Shown: one piece after another, positions 27,491 to 36,996 of the stretch | How positions within the stretch are numbered: position 1 is the stretch's first letter | Layout: every line of letters starts with the position of its first letter | Assembly: GCA_014238855.1 (NCBI GenBank) | Contig: JABAAH010000001.1 | Coordinates: 1 to 49,885, forward strand | DNA length: 49,885 bases | From: Planctomycetota bacterium | Lineage (GTDB): Bacteria; Planctomycetota; Planctomycetia; Pirellulales; UBA1268 | Direction of reading: 5' to 3' | The notes under the pieces: generated by a model | Told to the model about the DNA's origin: nothing | The model's database searches: none | Seen by the model: the letters and a program-made list of their open reading frames with translations, nothing else | Made by a program: the position numbers and the translations under genes

Positions 27491-30400
27491 CTATTCACTT
27501 ACCGGCAGTTTGGCGACCGGCATACACAGAACCACGCACAGGCTTGCGATCGTAGCAGCAACAAGCGTCCCTCCAGCCGACACCAACAACCATCCCCAGG
27601 GGAGCACCTGCTCGGTGCTATTTATAAACGGAAAAGCAGCAAGAAAACCACCGAACCCACCGATCACAATACCAATCAAAACAAGAATCATGGATTCAAG
27701 CCAAAGAACGAACCCAAGACGGTTTTGATTGAATCCTATTGCCAACAGAATGGCAAGCGTGTTTCGTCGTTCTAGAACTCCCTGAATACCAACTGCTGCA
27801 ACTCCGACTGTGCCAAGCAAAAGGCCGATGGTCCCAAGGCTTTGAAAGCCAGCAAGGAACGTGTTCTGGACTGCGAAAAGTCTCTGGAGTCGATTACTTG
27901 CTGCCTCGACACGCACACCAAAATCTCCCCAAGCAGCAGCGATCGCCTGTTCCGCTTGAGGCATGCCCTCTACGTCCGTATCACCTTGAAGCTTCACCGG
28001 TGTATCAACGAATGCCATTCTGTACCCACTCTGGAAGGGAAAGAGTTTCACAAAATTAGCTTCACTCATGAGAATCATGCCCTGTAAAATACTGGGCTCA
28101 AGAAGCCCTACTATGCGACATTGAACCTCAACCGGATTCGTATCAGAACTATCATCTTTCCACACCTCGCCGGTAACCGTGTTCAACCTTATGACTGACC
28201 CGACTCCTCCGAGCTTTAAAGCCCACTGAGAAGTCGCCGCATCAACAATGATAGGAATTTCGGCTGCATCCCACTCAGTCGACCGTAATATCTGCCATGG
28301 ATTCTTGTGTCTTTCGAGCATGTCAACATGACCCGCAAACCGAAACCCACCACGCTCAAGAAAAGCATCTGATAATCCGACAACACGTGGATTTTTTGTT
28401 GCAAAAAGACTTGCACAATTCGCATCATCACCCTCGTTGGCACGAAGGAGTGCAACCGTTGATTTCCCGAGCAAGTCTGATTCTTGTTCACTGAGATTAA
28501 GCAGATAATTAGTTGCTGCAATACTTGGATCGACACTCGTGGGAAATGCAAATTGCGCAATATAGGTCCATCCACCTGTAGGAGAGTCTGTTTCTTCCCA
28601 GCTCACCGATTCCACCAACTCAAAGCCTGATACGAATACGACTAGGAATTCCGCAAGAGCGACCATGAGAACGACTGCTAGGCTTCGGATCGGACGCCGC
28701 AAAATATTTCTTATGGCTAACCCAACAAAAGATCGAATGACTCGATTCGGGCGGCACCAGAAAGGCAAGCCTGTAAGGCCGAATCCACTGCCTCGGAGAA
28801 GTCGTAACGGTGGTTGGCATCCAGTTCTCAAAGCCGCTGTATAAACCGCAGCCATAGCGATAGATCCTGTAAGTATCGCCCCAACCAGCAAGGTCGATGC
28901 GTTTATCGTCCCAAAAGAAAAAATGCGGGCTGTTTCACCACCAATTTTCTGAATCCACGCCTGCCTCAACTGCAACAAAAGTATCTCGGACCACAAAGGG
29001 CTAATCACGGCACCAACACAAATCCCAATTCCAATCGGTATTCCTGCGACAGAAGCAAGCAATGTTGCAACCTGCCTTGGCCGCCAACCGATTGCAGCGA
29101 GCACACCGAGTGTCTGATGCTGCGCTGTGACAAGCAGCCCAAAACACAACCACAGCAGAATGACTGCAGCAACAAGAAGAAAACTCGAGAGTGTCAGAAA
29201 TAGTATGCCAAAAGGCGTTGAGCCCTTCGCAGCATTATTCGCAAGAGTTCCCAAAGGAAGAACTCGCAAGCCTACCGATTCAGGTGGGATGCCCGCAGCA
29301 AGTTTACGGCCTAACTCATGCTGTTTTTCCGCAGAAACTGGAGGAAGATGCCAAGCCGTTGTCTGCCCAAAACGACTACCCGCGATGTCACGAGCTCTTT
29401 GTAACGGCATGAATATTTTCGGCGAAGCTTTATATTGCTTCCAATATTTATCGTCCTCGTCATGTGGTGCAGTCGTGCGAACACGTTCGCGCTCGAAAGG
29501 GAAGGGGGGGTCCCAATCAGCGATAGATTCTTCATCAGTAACGCCTTCTACAGTAGGCACAACATCCTGCGAGATCGCCAGCCCACTCATTTCTGCAATA
29601 CCACAGACCCGGGAATGGTGAACCTGCTCAGTCACGTTGCCATGAATAGTCTCTGGAATGAAAGAACGAACAATTAGTTTGTCACCAATCGAAACAGGGT
29701 TGCCCTGAGCAGCAAGGTCATCAGCAAGCCAGCGATTGATGATGACCTCATCACCAATTGGCTTCGCCAACAATTCTCCATTCATATCAACAAGATCGCC
29801 TGCGGGATGTGTTGTATCTTCGATTCCAAGGACCGTTGAATATGGGACACTTCCAGCAGGCGTGCCGCTCTCCTGATAAATCTCATTCGCCAGAAAGACA
29901 AGTGAAGGAACCCCTCCAAAACCCCTCAATTCGTGCTCTGCCGCAGCATCCACAGCTGGCTCAAGAACCAGTCTCCGACTGGTGAGACCTAGACCCCCAC
30001 CAAATAAAGAAGGCTCAAACGAAAGCCCTATATCAGCTAACGATGGTGCTAAGTACCGGCTTAATTGGCCAACAAGGGATAGAGCACAGGAGCGACCGAC
30101 AAAAAAAACTCCGTTCCTCTTGTCGGGCCAGTCGAGAAGTTGTTCCGCAAGAGCTAATGAGACTAAAGCAACACCCGCAGGCGGCTCTGTTGCCGAAAGT
30201 GAGAAATCTCCCACGCTTCCTGACGGAAGAATCCCAACAAGCACGACTCGGCGACTACGACTAGCACCTTGCCGACGTCCGAGAGGCAGGTCCGAGGGCA
30301 CGCCCGACCGTTCAGTAACACGCAAGACAACTGATTCTCCAACCTGCACGTTAAGTAAATCCACCACCCGTTGGCTTAATTGAACCCCCTTACTATTTGT

Positions 30401-30844
30401 AGTTGGAATGTCAAAATGAAGATCAGATGGTTGATCGCAGCCAAGTAATGTTGCTCCTGTAGAGGCTCGCGACTGGCCAATGCGCATCGGCCGCTCAACA
30501 GTAATTTCTGTGAAAATTACCGGAACAAGATTTGTACCGCAGCCAGGAACATCAGAACTAACTTCTTTCCGCAACGAGGAAGACAGTCTTTCTGAAAATT
30601 CTTTCTGAAAGGGTTCTTGCCCAACTACTGCAGCAACAATGCCACCTAATCGCTGGCTCGACATGCGTTGGAGCCCATGCTGTATCGCATCACCAACACC
30701 CAGGCTACCGCTAATCACCACGCTGATTACAGCGGCAGTCGTAGCAAGAGCCACCAACTGTGGCCACCATTGCCAGACACACCTACCCGACAACCCAGAG
30801 GCTGAGCGAACAGGGCGGCAAAGACTATCCAAAGGGTTCTTCAT
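27491..30844 (-). CDS. Large FtsX-type ABC transporter permease
   Basis: 1117 residues. A transmembrane helix near the N-terminus (about residues 30-50) precedes a long periplasmic region. A first FtsX-type membrane block is near 570-660 (LAAIGWRPRQVATLLASVAG), more helices follow near 700, and a second block lies at the C-terminus (LAILLAIGFNQNRLGFVLWL and three helices). Two FtsX blocks in one chain indicate a fused permease of the MacB/LolCE superfamily. Its ATG overlaps the ATPase stop by ATGA. The substrate, perhaps a lipoprotein or lipid, is unknown. Confidence 0.85.
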   Translation of the reverse strand: MKNPLDSLCRPVRSASGLSGRCVWQWWPQLVALATTAAVISVVISGSLGVGDAIQHGLQRMSSQRLGGIVAAVVGQEPFQKEFSERLSSSLRKEVSSDVPGCGTNLVPVIFTEITVERPMRIGQSRASTGATLLGCDQPSDLHFDIPTTNSKGVQLSQRVVDLLNVQVGESVVLRVTERSGVPSDLPLGRRQGASRSRRVVLVGILPSGSVGDFSLSATEPPAGVALVSLALAEQLLDWPDKRNGVFFVGRSCALSLVGQLSRYLAPSLADIGLSFEPSLFGGGLGLTSRRLVLEPAVDAAAEHELRGFGGVPSLVFLANEIYQESGTPAGSVPYSTVLGIEDTTHPAGDLVDMNGELLAKPIGDEVIINRWLADDLAAQGNPVSIGDKLIVRSFIPETIHGNVTEQVHHSRVCGIAEMSGLAISQDVVPTVEGVTDEESIADWDPPFPFERERVRTTAPHDEDDKYWKQYKASPKIFMPLQRARDIAGSRFGQTTAWHLPPVSAEKQHELGRKLAAGIPPESVGLRVLPLGTLANNAAKGSTPFGILFLTLSSFLLVAAVILLWLCFGLLVTAQHQTLGVLAAIGWRPRQVATLLASVAGIPIGIGICVGAVISPLWSEILLLQLRQAWIQKIGGETARIFSFGTINASTLLVGAILTGSIAMAAVYTAALRTGCQPPLRLLRGSGFGLTGLPFWCRPNRVIRSFVGLAIRNILRRPIRSLAVVLMVALAEFLVVFVSGFELVESVSWEETDSPTGGWTYIAQFAFPTSVDPSIAATNYLLNLSEQESDLLGKSTVALLRANEGDDANCASLFATKNPRVVGLSDAFLERGGFRFAGHVDMLERHKNPWQILRSTEWDAAEIPIIVDAATSQWALKLGGVGSVIRLNTVTGEVWKDDSSDTNPVEVQCRIVGLLEPSILQGMILMSEANFVKLFPFQSGYRMAFVDTPVKLQGDTDVEGMPQAEQAIAAAWGDFGVRVEAASNRLQRLFAVQNTFLAGFQSLGTIGLLLGTVGVAAVGIQGVLERRNTLAILLAIGFNQNRLGFVLWLESMILVLIGIVIGGFGGFLAAFPFINSTEQVLPWGWLLVSAGGTLVAATIASLCVVLCMPVAKLPVSE

Positions 30845-31521
30845 GCTATGAGGCGGCCATCAAATAAATGCAAGCGACGTCCTTGTGGACATCCATCAAT
30901 ACGTTCTGCTATTGATTCATCATGGGTCACGATACAAAGTAGACTGCCCGTTTCGTCAACAAGTTCCGTGAGAAGATCAATAACATGTATCGCTGAGGCC
31001 GAATCAAGCTGACCCGTTGGCTCGTCTGCAAGCAACAGAGTCGGCCGCAACAGAAGAGCGCGAGCTACCGCAACCCTTTGACGCTCTCCACCAGAAAGTT
31101 CAGACGGAAGATGCCTATACCTTCTATCTAAACCTACGCGATCTAATAAGAATTGTCCCCGCTCCACAAGAGAATCATCGACTCGCCCTCCTGCTAACGC
31201 TGGCAACAAAACATTATCGAGTGCTGTACAAGACTCGAGCAGGCAATGATCCTGAAAGACAAAACCTATCTGTTGATTCCGAAACTTTGCACGTCGACTC
31301 CCATTCAATGTGTACGGATTGACTTCATCGAGTTCAACATTGCCTGAAGTCGGTTCTTCGAGTCCACCTAAAATTGCTAGCAACGTGCTTTTGCCAGAAC
31401 CACTTGGCCCCATGACAACAATCCGTTCTCGTTCGGTGACCGAAAGACTGACATCAGACAAAACACTCAGTCGGCCAGTCGGGGTTGGAAATGACTTTGA
31501 TAATGATCGTGCTTCAAGCAT
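30841..31521 (-). CDS. ABC transporter ATP-binding protein, LolD/MacB-like
   Basis: 226 residues. Walker A GPSGSGKST, Q-loop QIGFVFQDHCLL, signature LSGGERQRVAVARALL, Walker B LLLADEPTGQLD and the H-loop IVTHD are all present and ordered as in LolD and MacB ATPases. It powers the adjacent 1117-residue permease, with which it shares an ATGA overlap. I place the start at the ATG at 31521; a GTG four codons earlier is in frame. Confidence 0.92.
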   Translation of the reverse strand: MLEARSLSKSFPTPTGRLSVLSDVSLSVTERERIVVMGPSGSGKSTLLAILGGLEEPTSGNVELDEVNPYTLNGSRRAKFRNQQIGFVFQDHCLLESCTALDNVLLPALAGGRVDDSLVERGQFLLDRVGLDRRYRHLPSELSGGERQRVAVARALLLRPTLLLADEPTGQLDSASAIHVIDLLTELVDETGSLLCIVTHDESIAERIDGCPQGRRLHLFDGRLIA

Positions 31522-31560
31522 AAAAATACACACCCTGACTCATAAGTCGCAAGACAATCT

Positions 31561-32067
31561 CTACGCGTCACTATCTGGCAGTTGATAGGATTTCATCTGC
31601 TCAAGAATGTCTTCAGGAATCTTTACTGGCAAAGGCTTAAGGCCCTGTCGCATAAGGCATCTCACAACGACAACTGTTCCTGTCGCAACAAGAGACCCGG
31701 AGTTCTCAAAGCGGAACTGGTATGAAAGACTGCATGTCCCTCGTTTAGCGACGGCAATAAATACATCAAGGTTATCACCAAACCGAACAGCAGCTTTGTA
31801 ATCAGCAGAAACCGAAACCCGGGGCCAACTAACCTCTAAGCCTTTTCGATGTTCTTCACCTGGCGGCAAGTCACGAAGGAGTGTTTCTGCATCCTTCGGA
31901 TTGTTATCCACAACTCGTAATCCAAGTTCCCGGAGAAACTCATGCTCAGCCGACTCCATCCAGAAAAAAAATGCCGAAAAATGTGCTATTCCAGCCGCAT
32001 CGGTGTCGCGAAATTCTACTATGCGACGACACCTAAACCACAAACTGGGGGTGGGTTCGCCTGTCAT
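31561..32067 (-). CDS. Hotdog-fold acyl-CoA thioesterase (4HBT/YbgC-like)
   Basis: 168 residues. EFRDTDAAGIAHFSAFFFWM is the 4-hydroxybenzoyl-CoA thioesterase/YbgC signature with the catalytic Asp, followed by the long helix ESAEHEFLRELGL. The later strands (SVSADYKAAVRFGD, GTCSLSYQFRF) complete the fold. It should hydrolyse acyl-CoA or acyl-ACP thioesters. TAGG lies ahead of the ATG. It starts 14 bases after the bS18 gene and is followed by the ABC exporter genes. Confidence 0.85.
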   Translation of the reverse strand: MTGEPTPSLWFRCRRIVEFRDTDAAGIAHFSAFFFWMESAEHEFLRELGLRVVDNNPKDAETLLRDLPPGEEHRKGLEVSWPRVSVSADYKAAVRFGDNLDVFIAVAKRGTCSLSYQFRFENSGSLVATGTVVVVRCLMRQGLKPLPVKIPEDILEQMKSYQLPDSDA

Positions 32068-32081
32068 GTAAACCTACCGTC

Positions 32082-32366
32082 TCAGTCAGCAACGTAGGGC
32101 AAAAGAGCCATAAATCGAGCACGTTTTATTGCTTGCGTAACAGCATGTTGACTTACGGCAGTACAACCAGTTTTTCGACGGCCAATAATTTTTGCCTGTC
32201 TATTCACCATTTTGCCAATGAGTTCAAGATCTTTGTAGTCGACATACATCGGTCGAGGACGAACCCCATCAATAAAAATAGGGTCTCTTCTCTTCGCTTT
32301 GGGCTTTGGCTTAGCCCGTTTTCGTGGCGCTTTGGAAAACTTTTTCTTGCCGGGCAGCGGACTCAT
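32082..32366 (-). CDS. rpsR: 30S ribosomal protein bS18
   Basis: 94 residues. The core VDYKDLELIGKMVNRQAKI and TQAIKRARFMALLPYVAD is diagnostic for bS18; a lysine/proline-rich N-terminal tail of about 30 residues precedes it. bS18 pairs with bS6 in the small subunit platform, but the usual neighbours rpsF, ssb and rplI are not here. Instead it is the first gene of a leftward run leading into a thioesterase and an ABC exporter. Confidence 0.95.
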   Translation of the reverse strand: MSPLPGKKKFSKAPRKRAKPKPKAKRRDPIFIDGVRPRPMYVDYKDLELIGKMVNRQAKIIGRRKTGCTAVSQHAVTQAIKRARFMALLPYVAD

Positions 32367-32571
32367 CTAATATTTACTTTCACATCACGGTTGTTCGTAC
32401 ATTAATCAATTGACATCGAACGAATACTCTTATCCATACTTTTTAGATTATGGCTCGTTCCATGCCGCCACTTCAAATCGTTATACCAGCAAAAAAGACA
32501 GACTTAGTCATTCCGTATTGCACGGGGGACTGTCTCACACGAGAAGCCCCCCGATTCATACAGATTTTCAA

Positions 32572-32587
32572 TTGAGCTTTTGCTCAA
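32572..32587 (-). terminator. Possible terminator after the RRM gene
   Basis: TTGAGC/GCTCAA form a 6-bp stem around TTTT, about 20 bases beyond the stop of the RRM gene. No real T-run follows on the minus strand, so the call is weak. Confidence 0.3.
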
Positions 32588-32604
32588 ATTATAATGGCAG
32601 ATTT

Positions 32605-32991
32605 CTAATATCGATCGCCGTAGCCACCACGGCCACCGCCGCCGCCACCGCCGCCACCGCCGTAACCGCGACCACCGCCGCCGCCACCGCCGCCACCGTA
32701 ACCACGACCGCCGCCACCGCCACCGCCACCACCTGATCGTGGAGTACGCTCGCGAGCTTCATTAACAGTCAGTGGACGACCGTTCATCTCGTGTCCGTTA
32801 AGAGCATTTACAGCAGCCTGCATACCCTCTTCAGATTCCATTTCAACAAAACCAAAACCGCGTGACCTACCGGTCTCACGATCGGAAATAACTTCAGCTG
32901 AACTAACCGGACCATGCTCAGCGAACATTGCCTCTAAGTCGGCAGACGTGGTCGACCATGGGAGGTTTCCCACGTAAATCTTCCGGGACAT
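32605..32991 (-). CDS. Glycine-rich RNA-binding protein with one RRM
   Basis: 128 residues. RNP2 is KIYVGNLPW and RNP1 is RSRGFGFVEM, both complete, so residues 1-80 form an RRM. The rest is a glycine-rich tail with three RGY/RGG units between glycine runs, coded by a GC-rich repeat on the minus strand. This layout matches bacterial cold-inducible Rbp proteins (cyanobacteria, planctomycetes), which bind RNA. The ATG at 32991 has AAGG ahead. Confidence 0.92.
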   Translation of the reverse strand: MSRKIYVGNLPWSTTSADLEAMFAEHGPVSSAEVISDRETGRSRGFGFVEMESEEGMQAAVNALNGHEMNGRPLTVNEARERTPRSGGGGGGGGGRGYGGGGGGGGGRGYGGGGGGGGGGRGGYGDRY

Positions 32992-33348
32992 AAACCTTGC
33001 AACCTCAAAACCGTCGGGAGTTGAAAAAAATAATCGACTGTGACTCACGCCAAACGCACAGGCCGCAACTCCCGGACGATTCGGAGTGCAAACGTGGATC
33101 GGTCGAACGGCTCTGTTGTAACACGCCAAGTGCTCACTGCCAACTCAAAACTCTTAGATTCGCTCAAGAAAAGCCTTTTAATGCCTCGGGCATTCGAAGC
33201 TGGGAACAACACGCTCGCACGCCCGTATGCGGCATACAGAAGTCCACTCTCGTGGGGGGGGTCTCAAGGGCCCCTTATTGTGTAAAGTACTAGGAATTGG
33301 TCCGGATACAGCAAAGCGTGAAGACCGAATGACAACTAGGCAGCCTGA
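32992..33348. other. Divergent intergenic region, RRM gene and zinc-ribbon gene
   Basis: 357 bases upstream of both the RRM gene (left) and the zinc-ribbon gene (right). It should hold both promoters and probably a long leader for the RRM gene. A G8 run lies near 33256. Nothing in it looks like a gene. Confidence 0.5.
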
Positions 33349-34530
33349 TTGATTAACACCACACAAACATGCCCCTGCTGCCAGCATACGTTTCAATCGG
33401 AAAACGGACAGATATCACAATGTCCAAGCTGCCAGGCATCACAGGTACATTTGCTACCCGCAACAAGTGACAAATGGCGAACGTGCCCAAACTGCGGCAT
33501 TCTTTTTCAAGCTGCACCAGTTCAAATCGTGTCCTGTCCGGGCTGTCAAACGAATCAGATTCATGAGGACAGAAGCGGATTTGTCGAATGGGAACGAGGC
33601 AGTGCAACCGCTGAACAGCGTTCTGCCCCCAGCCACCAGGATAGATTTTTTCAGTCCGAGCATAAAACTCGTCAGACCATTTTCCAATCACTATTGACCA
33701 GGTGGAGGCGATACCGCGTCGCAGTAGAAAGATTTTGTGTAACGTTCTGGCCTGTCGATCTATTCACTTTTACCCTTGAAGAGAGAAGGGCCTTACGATT
33801 AGCTGCACGAGACAGCTTTACATTCACCAAACTAAATGATCCTCGGATCGCTAAATGGTTGAGCCACCGAGGAGGACAATGGGCCATCAGTAGCCTCCAA
33901 ACAATTCAGCCTGAAATTGCAAAAAATCTCGTCCAAACATCTGACGCTCTCCGGTTGAATGGAATTCGATACCTTAATAATTCTCTAGCAAGCACTTTAG
34001 CTAGCCATCAAGGCCGCACTCTGTATCTCGATAACCTTCGCCATATTGATATTGAAGTTCTTGAAATCTTAACACGACACACTGGTCGGGGACTATCACT
34101 TGGTGGCCTAAGCGATCTATCAATACAAGAGGCTACTGTCCTCTCAAAATATCGCGGCCGAATTTCTGTAAATGGGCTCACCAACCCTAACTCTGCGACA
34201 CTAGCTGCTCTTATGCAACATTCAGGCAAGAGCATGTCGTTTGGTGCGCTTAAAAATCTATCGCACTCACAAGCCCAGCAATTTGCCATATACAAAGGCG
34301 ACCTCTACCTTCGAGGTCTCCGTGAAATCCCCTGTGAAGTCGATTCAGAATTTGATAATTTTTCAGGCAAAATTGTATTAAAGCATCACGAAAGACATCC
34401 GTTACCTCATGTAGTTACAGTCGATAGCCAATCCGGAAAAACTATGACCCATATTGGACTATGGATTTTGATGGCTGCCTGTGTGACTATTCTTTTCCTC
34501 TTATTGATACCTGGACTCAAAAACTTCTAG
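33349..34530 (+). CDS. Double zinc-ribbon, LRR-like repeat protein with C-terminal anchor
   Basis: 393 residues, TTG start with TAGG about 10 bases ahead. Two zinc ribbons come first: CPCC...CPSC (residues 8-28) and CPNC...CPGC (about 45-66). A linker leads to a set of 23-24-residue repeats (about 175-345) with pattern GxxLxLxGLxxL, for example GRGLSLGGLSDLSIQEATVL. A single hydrophobic helix near the C-terminus (LWILMAACVTILFLLLIPGL) suggests a membrane tail anchor. Function unknown. The same repeat type recurs in the protein at 37607-38281. Confidence 0.7.
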   Translation: MINTTQTCPCCQHTFQSENGQISQCPSCQASQVHLLPATSDKWRTCPNCGILFQAAPVQIVSCPGCQTNQIHEDRSGFVEWERGSATAEQRSAPSHQDRFFQSEHKTRQTIFQSLLTRWRRYRVAVERFCVTFWPVDLFTFTLEERRALRLAARDSFTFTKLNDPRIAKWLSHRGGQWAISSLQTIQPEIAKNLVQTSDALRLNGIRYLNNSLASTLASHQGRTLYLDNLRHIDIEVLEILTRHTGRGLSLGGLSDLSIQEATVLSKYRGRISVNGLTNPNSATLAALMQHSGKSMSFGALKNLSHSQAQQFAIYKGDLYLRGLREIPCEVDSEFDNFSGKIVLKHHERHPLPHVVTVDSQSGKTMTHIGLWILMAACVTILFLLLIPGLKNF

Positions 34531-34563
34531 GCACGATGTCTCTTGGGATTACACCCTGATCTC

Positions 34564-36423
34564 TTAACGAGACAACTCTGGCCCAAGCCACATGCCCCAG
34601 TCTCCGGTTTTCCCATCACCCGCGTCCTCTGTAGCCAGAATGATTTCATTTACCCCCGTGAGATCAATGTCGTACGATTCTGTTGTGCCGGGATTAACAA
34701 CAGATGATCGAAACACTTCTCTACCATCAGAAGAAATTACGAAGACAACCGAGCCAGTTCTCTGGCTCGGAAGGCCACATTCTCCACGAAGCCGTTGCCA
34801 CGCGCCATCGAGAACATAATGATATTTAGACGGCGCATGCGCATAGATTCCCGTTTCAAAGAGTTTTCCAGCAGACTCAAGCCACGGATTCTGTCGTGGC
34901 AAATTATCATATGAAGGAATCAGCCAACCTACGGCAGCGTGCTTCGGTTTAGCCCGTGAAAGAAACAGTGATACAACCGTTTTAACGACACGGCCTGGTT
35001 GTACTGTTTTTCGGTTCTGTGCACGGCCATGCAACACAGAAGTGGCATACCTAGATATTCGTTTATCCTGAGGCACAAATTGCCTTGCGGCTTCAACACC
35101 TTGTTCAGCGAGTACCTTCGAAAATTCTTCGAGCTCAAAAAGACATTCCATAACAGCGACATCAGCAAAACCATTCTTTGCAACTGCATAGGGAAACTGG
35201 ATTCTTGTGACCGCACCGTTGACATGACAAGCAACCAACTTCATGCTCGCCGCCTTCCCAGCTTCAAGACTGTTACAACCAATGCTAAACCTGCCTTGCT
35301 GATCGGGCGATGCTGTAGAAGCCGAGGCATCATAGTCCCCACGACCATCAGGGTCGAGGTAACAAACAAGCCCATATACTGGCGGCTTCCCACGAATTCT
35401 GCCTTGAACTTGAAATGACTTCTGATCCTCACCCAAGACAACTGTGAGACCATCAAACCTTGCCTGCCCCGTATCCCCGAAATTCTTGATTGAATTTGAG
35501 AATTGTGGATGTGAAGCGAGCCGTAGCGCATGAGCACGAGACAAGAACGTTCCGCTGCCTTCATTCCTTACTTCATCAGCGTACGTACGATTCCCACTAC
35601 CCATTAATGCCGTACCATCGCAAATTTCATCCTCATCACCGCGGCAATGCGGGAGACCTAATGCATGCCCAAGTTCGTGAGCTATACCACCGATAAAAAT
35701 CGAATTGTGCTTCCCTAAAGAAATACGGCCGTACTCACCATCGGTAATTACCGGCACTTCTTTGACAAGATTCGTAACATCAAGTTCTTCACTATCAACT
35801 TGCCAGGCAACCCCTCCCCGCCAATCCCCGCGAGCGTAATAGGGACTTTTATGCAAGAAGGTTTTCTTTTCTGGATTCCATTCTGCAAGATTTGTGAAAA
35901 TCATGACAGTCTCTTGATTTATACGAATTCCTTTTTTCCTAAGAACAGGATCGCACTCTTTCTTGATTCTTTCCCCATCCGATTTTTTATAATGCTTCCA
36001 GTCATTTGCTCCAACAACTTCGTGTATCACCAGTTCGCCATTGGACTGCATGTCAAGGTTGAATGAGCGTTTCCCGAGACCATGCCGCCACATTTCATTG
36101 CGGTAGAAACTTTGTATATGGAGCATGGTTCGCTGCAGACGGTCGCGATACCCGGCGCAAAAGTCTCGATCGCGACAACGCCAGACAATGATATGTAACA
36201 GCCTTTGACTAGACTGCTCTCCTTCGTCCTCCCACGCTTTGAGGACTTTCCCTGCAGCGTCGACGTCGCCTAGCACTTCATCACCGAGCGCCGTTGGCAG
36301 TGCCTCTCCAACCGCAAAGAGCATTGAGCACAACCAGAGACCGAGAATGATGCCTGAATAGTACCTCAATCGAGAATCCTTTCGCGTTCTAGTATCCGTA
36401 TCGCAATCTTCAACAGCCGACAC
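34564..36423 (-). CDS. Secreted metzincin-like metalloprotease with NPCBM domain
   Basis: About 619 residues from a GTG. An uncleaved or cleavable signal segment (YYSGIILGLWLCSMLFAVG) is at residues 21-39. The zinc motif HELGHALGLPH (His249, Glu250, His253, His259) is the extended metzincin form, and TALMGSG some 14 residues later suits a Met-turn. The C-terminal 100 residues resemble the NPCBM carbohydrate-binding fold (GIYAHAPSKYHYVLDG, GSVVFVISSDG, EDAGDGKTGDWGMW). Probably an exported protease acting on glycoprotein-like material. It is convergent with the zinc-ribbon gene. Confidence 0.75.
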   Translation of the reverse strand: MSAVEDCDTDTRTRKDSRLRYYSGIILGLWLCSMLFAVGEALPTALGDEVLGDVDAAGKVLKAWEDEGEQSSQRLLHIIVWRCRDRDFCAGYRDRLQRTMLHIQSFYRNEMWRHGLGKRSFNLDMQSNGELVIHEVVGANDWKHYKKSDGERIKKECDPVLRKKGIRINQETVMIFTNLAEWNPEKKTFLHKSPYYARGDWRGGVAWQVDSEELDVTNLVKEVPVITDGEYGRISLGKHNSIFIGGIAHELGHALGLPHCRGDEDEICDGTALMGSGNRTYADEVRNEGSGTFLSRAHALRLASHPQFSNSIKNFGDTGQARFDGLTVVLGEDQKSFQVQGRIRGKPPVYGLVCYLDPDGRGDYDASASTASPDQQGRFSIGCNSLEAGKAASMKLVACHVNGAVTRIQFPYAVAKNGFADVAVMECLFELEEFSKVLAEQGVEAARQFVPQDKRISRYATSVLHGRAQNRKTVQPGRVVKTVVSLFLSRAKPKHAAVGWLIPSYDNLPRQNPWLESAGKLFETGIYAHAPSKYHYVLDGAWQRLRGECGLPSQRTGSVVFVISSDGREVFRSSVVNPGTTESYDIDLTGVNEIILATEDAGDGKTGDWGMWLGPELSR

Positions 36424-36675
36424 GGCATCTGCACGGAGAAATATTCGGAGGCCATTTCAAAAAGCAAATTTTTATCAACAGTGGGGATGATGATCTCCTT
36501 GCCTGATCCGATTCTGAATACTGCTGATGGTTGTTATGCAAAGAATTCAAGGTGACGAAACTACATAAACCATTGCCTTTGAAACAATGAGAGCATAGAC
36601 CTTGCTTGTTAGGCTCAAACGCTGAACTGTCACGAACATTGCCTGCAATGACACCAGCGATTTGTCGGCGTTTTC

Positions 36676-36996
36676 CTAACGAATTGCATCAAGCGCATTG
36701 TATAGCATTCGAACTTTTTTCTTCCCGTACGTCCTCAGGAATTTTGCTCTCGCTCGCTTTGTTTCAAGCAAACCTGCCGATTTATAAAACGTAATCATAA
36801 CGGTAACAAATACTAAAGGCTTCCCTAGAGCATTGGCAACAGCTTGTTCCGACCGCCCCACTGCATAACGCTCCACACGCCGTGCTGTCTCGAGTAATTG
36901 CTGAAGCCTCATATCGTCCAGATCAGCCAGAGCTTTTCTAGCCCTCAATTTGACCTGAGGCGACATCATCATTGATTTTCTCTCAAGGTTATTCAT
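36676..36996 (-). CDS. Hypothetical basic protein
   Basis: About 106 residues from the ATG at 36996, with GGGAT ahead. The product is strongly basic with predicted helices (RARKALADLDDMRLQQLLET, FLRTYGKKKVRMLYNALDAI). No family is recognised. It lies alone in a sparse region, and coding status is moderate only. Confidence 0.4.
   Translation of the reverse strand: MNNLERKSMMMSPQVKLRARKALADLDDMRLQQLLETARRVERYAVGRSEQAVANALGKPLVFVTVMITFYKSAGLLETKRARAKFLRTYGKKKVRMLYNALDAIR

Noticed and set aside
32628-32735. Possible CRISPR-like or satellite repeat
   Set aside because: The GC-rich periodic sequence is the coding region for the glycine-rich tail of the RRM protein.
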